Positions 59,483 through 60,623 of a DNA stretch of 60,623 bases are shown here, in pieces. The stretch's first letter is position 1. Each line of letters opens with the position of its first letter. Location: the NCBI GenBank assembly GCA_000437395.1, contig FR898176.1:1-60623 (forward strand), given 5' to 3'. Source of the stretch: Clostridium sp. CAG:288 (GTDB taxonomy: Bacteria; Bacillota_I; Bacilli_A; RFN20; CAG-288). The position numbers were made by a program, and so were the translations under genes. The notes beneath the pieces were generated by a model, which was given only the letters and a program-made list of their open reading frames with translations, ran no database searches and was not told the DNA's origin.

Positions 59483-60478
59483 TAATAGTTCTATTCCTTT
59501 TTCCTTAAATTTTTTAATATCTTCTTCATCCCAATAAGACGATTGTACTTCACCTATATGAGCTTTTTTTAGCATAAACATACAAATACGTGATTGACCA
59601 ATACCACCACCTATTGTAAGTGGTAATCTGGAATTAATTACATCTTGATGATATGGATATTCTAATTTAAACTCCTCGCCTTTTTCTTTTAACTGATAGG
59701 ATAAAGCCTTATCATCAACTCTAATTCACATAGAAGAAAGTTCAAAAGCAATTTGTAATGGTTCATACCACATTAACAAATCTCCATTTAAACTCCAATC
59801 ATCATAGTCAGCTGCTCTACCATCATGAGGTAAACCATCAGATAACTTATCTCCTATTTTCATTAAGAAAACTGCTTTATGCTCCTTAGCAATAATATTT
59901 TCTCTTTCTTTTCTAGATAGATTTGGATATTTTTCTTCTAGTTCATTTGTTGTTATAAAAAATATTTCATCTGGAAAATCATATGATAAAACTGGATATG
60001 TTTCATGAACAATTTTTGCTGTCTTTTTCAATGCATCATATATTTTTCTTACAGTTGCTTTTAAATATTCTTCATTTCTTTCTTCTCTTGAAATAACCTT
60101 TTCCCAGTCCCATTGATCGACATATAGTGAATGCATATTATCTAATTCTTCAAAAGGACGAATGGCGTTCATATCGGTATATAAACCTTTAACATTGTAT
60201 TTTTTTAAAGCAAATCTTTTCCATTTAGCTAACGATTGAACTATTTCTAATCTTTTACCTGTTTCTTGGCAAACAAAATCTACCGCCTTTTCGTATCCAT
60301 TTAAGTTATCGTTCAAACCTGTTTTTGGATCTACAAAAAGAGGAGCGCTTACTCTTGTTAATTCTAAATTTTTTGCTAACTCTCTTTGAAATGTATCCTT
60401 AACTAATTTAATTGCAATTTGTGTATCGTATACACTTAATAAACTATGGTAATTTTCTAAAAATATATTGTTTTTCAT
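59480..60478 (-). pseudogene. asnA: Aspartate-ammonia ligase interrupted by in-frame TGA
   Basis: Makes asparagine from aspartate and ammonia with ATP. The frame from ATG 60478 reads through 59480 as one protein of 332 codons, the normal AsnA size, if the TGA at 59726-59728 is ignored. The TGA falls in FELSSM*IRVD, where AsnA has SSMGIRVD, so one base change (GGA to TGA) explains it. The part after the stop is intact and carries LPLTIGGGIGQSRICMF, needed for the active site. As read, a truncated protein of 250 residues lacking that motif would be made. It could be a real loss, a sequencing error or read-through. Confidence 0.85.
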
Positions 60479-60623
60479 AATAATCACTACTGCTCCCATT
60501 TATTTATAAGGAAATAATAATCTTATTTATTTAAATAATCAAATAAACATTGAAAATTTTTCAATAAATTTATAATTGATATTAATTTTTACTTTATTAG
60601 GAATTAACTTTGTCAATTAATAA
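60479..60623. other. AT-rich upstream region of asnA
   Basis: Only AT-rich sequence. GGGAGC lies about 15 bases before the asnA ATG and is a weak SD. No T-box-like or other regulatory structure is seen. Confidence 0.3.

Noticed and set aside
59726..59728. TGA read as Gly or Trp (alternative genetic code)
   Set aside because: TGA ends rnhC, rsmE and the nuclease-helicase at the right length, Trp is encoded by TGG throughout, and no other conserved gene has an in-frame TGA.

Overview
The window is an AT-rich bacterial chromosome segment read with the standard bacterial code: TGA ends several genes (rnhC, the helicase, rsmE) and TGG encodes Trp. The gene content (T-box leader on ileS, lspA, ECF transporter S component, spore-type protease gpr, comEA/comEC, RNase HIII, low-GC codon use) points to Bacillota, most likely an uncultured Bacilli lineage near Erysipelotrichia or the tenericute-like gut groups (RF39/Acholeplasma-like). 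This placement is inference, because no rRNA is present. Several gene orders match the classical Firmicute map: comEA-comEC ... lepA-hemW, rsmE-mtaB-gpr, rimP-nusA-ylxR-ylxQ-infB-rbfA next to truB-ribF, and lspA-rluD-type synthase beside ileS.

Layout. 0-1 kb: an InlB-repeat lipoprotein. 1.1-4.8 kb: a two-component operon with two membrane sensors and a LuxR-type regulator. 4.8-6.2 kb: a decay zone with a degraded lipoprotein, a 44-codon stub of a cytosine-5 DNA methyltransferase, tRNA T-arm-like pieces and an intact tRNA-Leu(GAG). 6.2-8.9 kb: an ABC-2 exporter. 8.9-20.2 kb (minus): serine dehydratase, hemW, a small membrane protein, a degenerate Fic-fold protein, lepA, a nuclease-helicase, comEC, comEA, greA. 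20.3 kb: a fragment of an AAA ATPase. 20.8-28.8 kb: truB-ribF facing the nusA/infB operon, then a CNNM/CorC protein. 29-35.6 kb: a surface block with a large OB-fold lipoprotein, a large prepilin-like protein and a secreted metallo-beta-lactamase-fold lipoprotein next to RNase HIII. 35.6-53.5 kb: mostly housekeeping (pseudouridine synthase, lspA, ileS with T-box, rRNA methyltransferases, ATP-grasp ligase, nucleoside kinase, ECF S component, fmt, cysE, gpr, mtaB, rsmE) with a PIN-like and a GIY-YIG protein at the end. 53.5-60.6 kb: an accessory end with a TetR gene and its clear operator, a frameshifted DUF998 gene, a GNAT gene lacking ATG, an ECF sigma/anti-sigma pair, a long AT-rich gap, a TerB-like/unknown pair, and asnA interrupted by an in-frame TGA.

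The most striking observation is upstream of the prepilin-like gene at 31.4-33.0 kb. A run of nine G sits exactly between a perfect -35 (TTGACA) and a good -10 (TAAAAT), in a genome where such runs are otherwise absent from the window. This is the architecture of a slipped-strand, phase-variable promoter, here on a predicted surface/pilus protein with a beta-helix-like body. Other notable points are a terminator hairpin that hides the comEA ribosome binding site, three likely leaderless genes sharing a TGnTA(A/T)AAT box 8-9 bases before ATG, the catalytically dead-looking Fic protein, and the Gly-to-TGA interruption of asnA.
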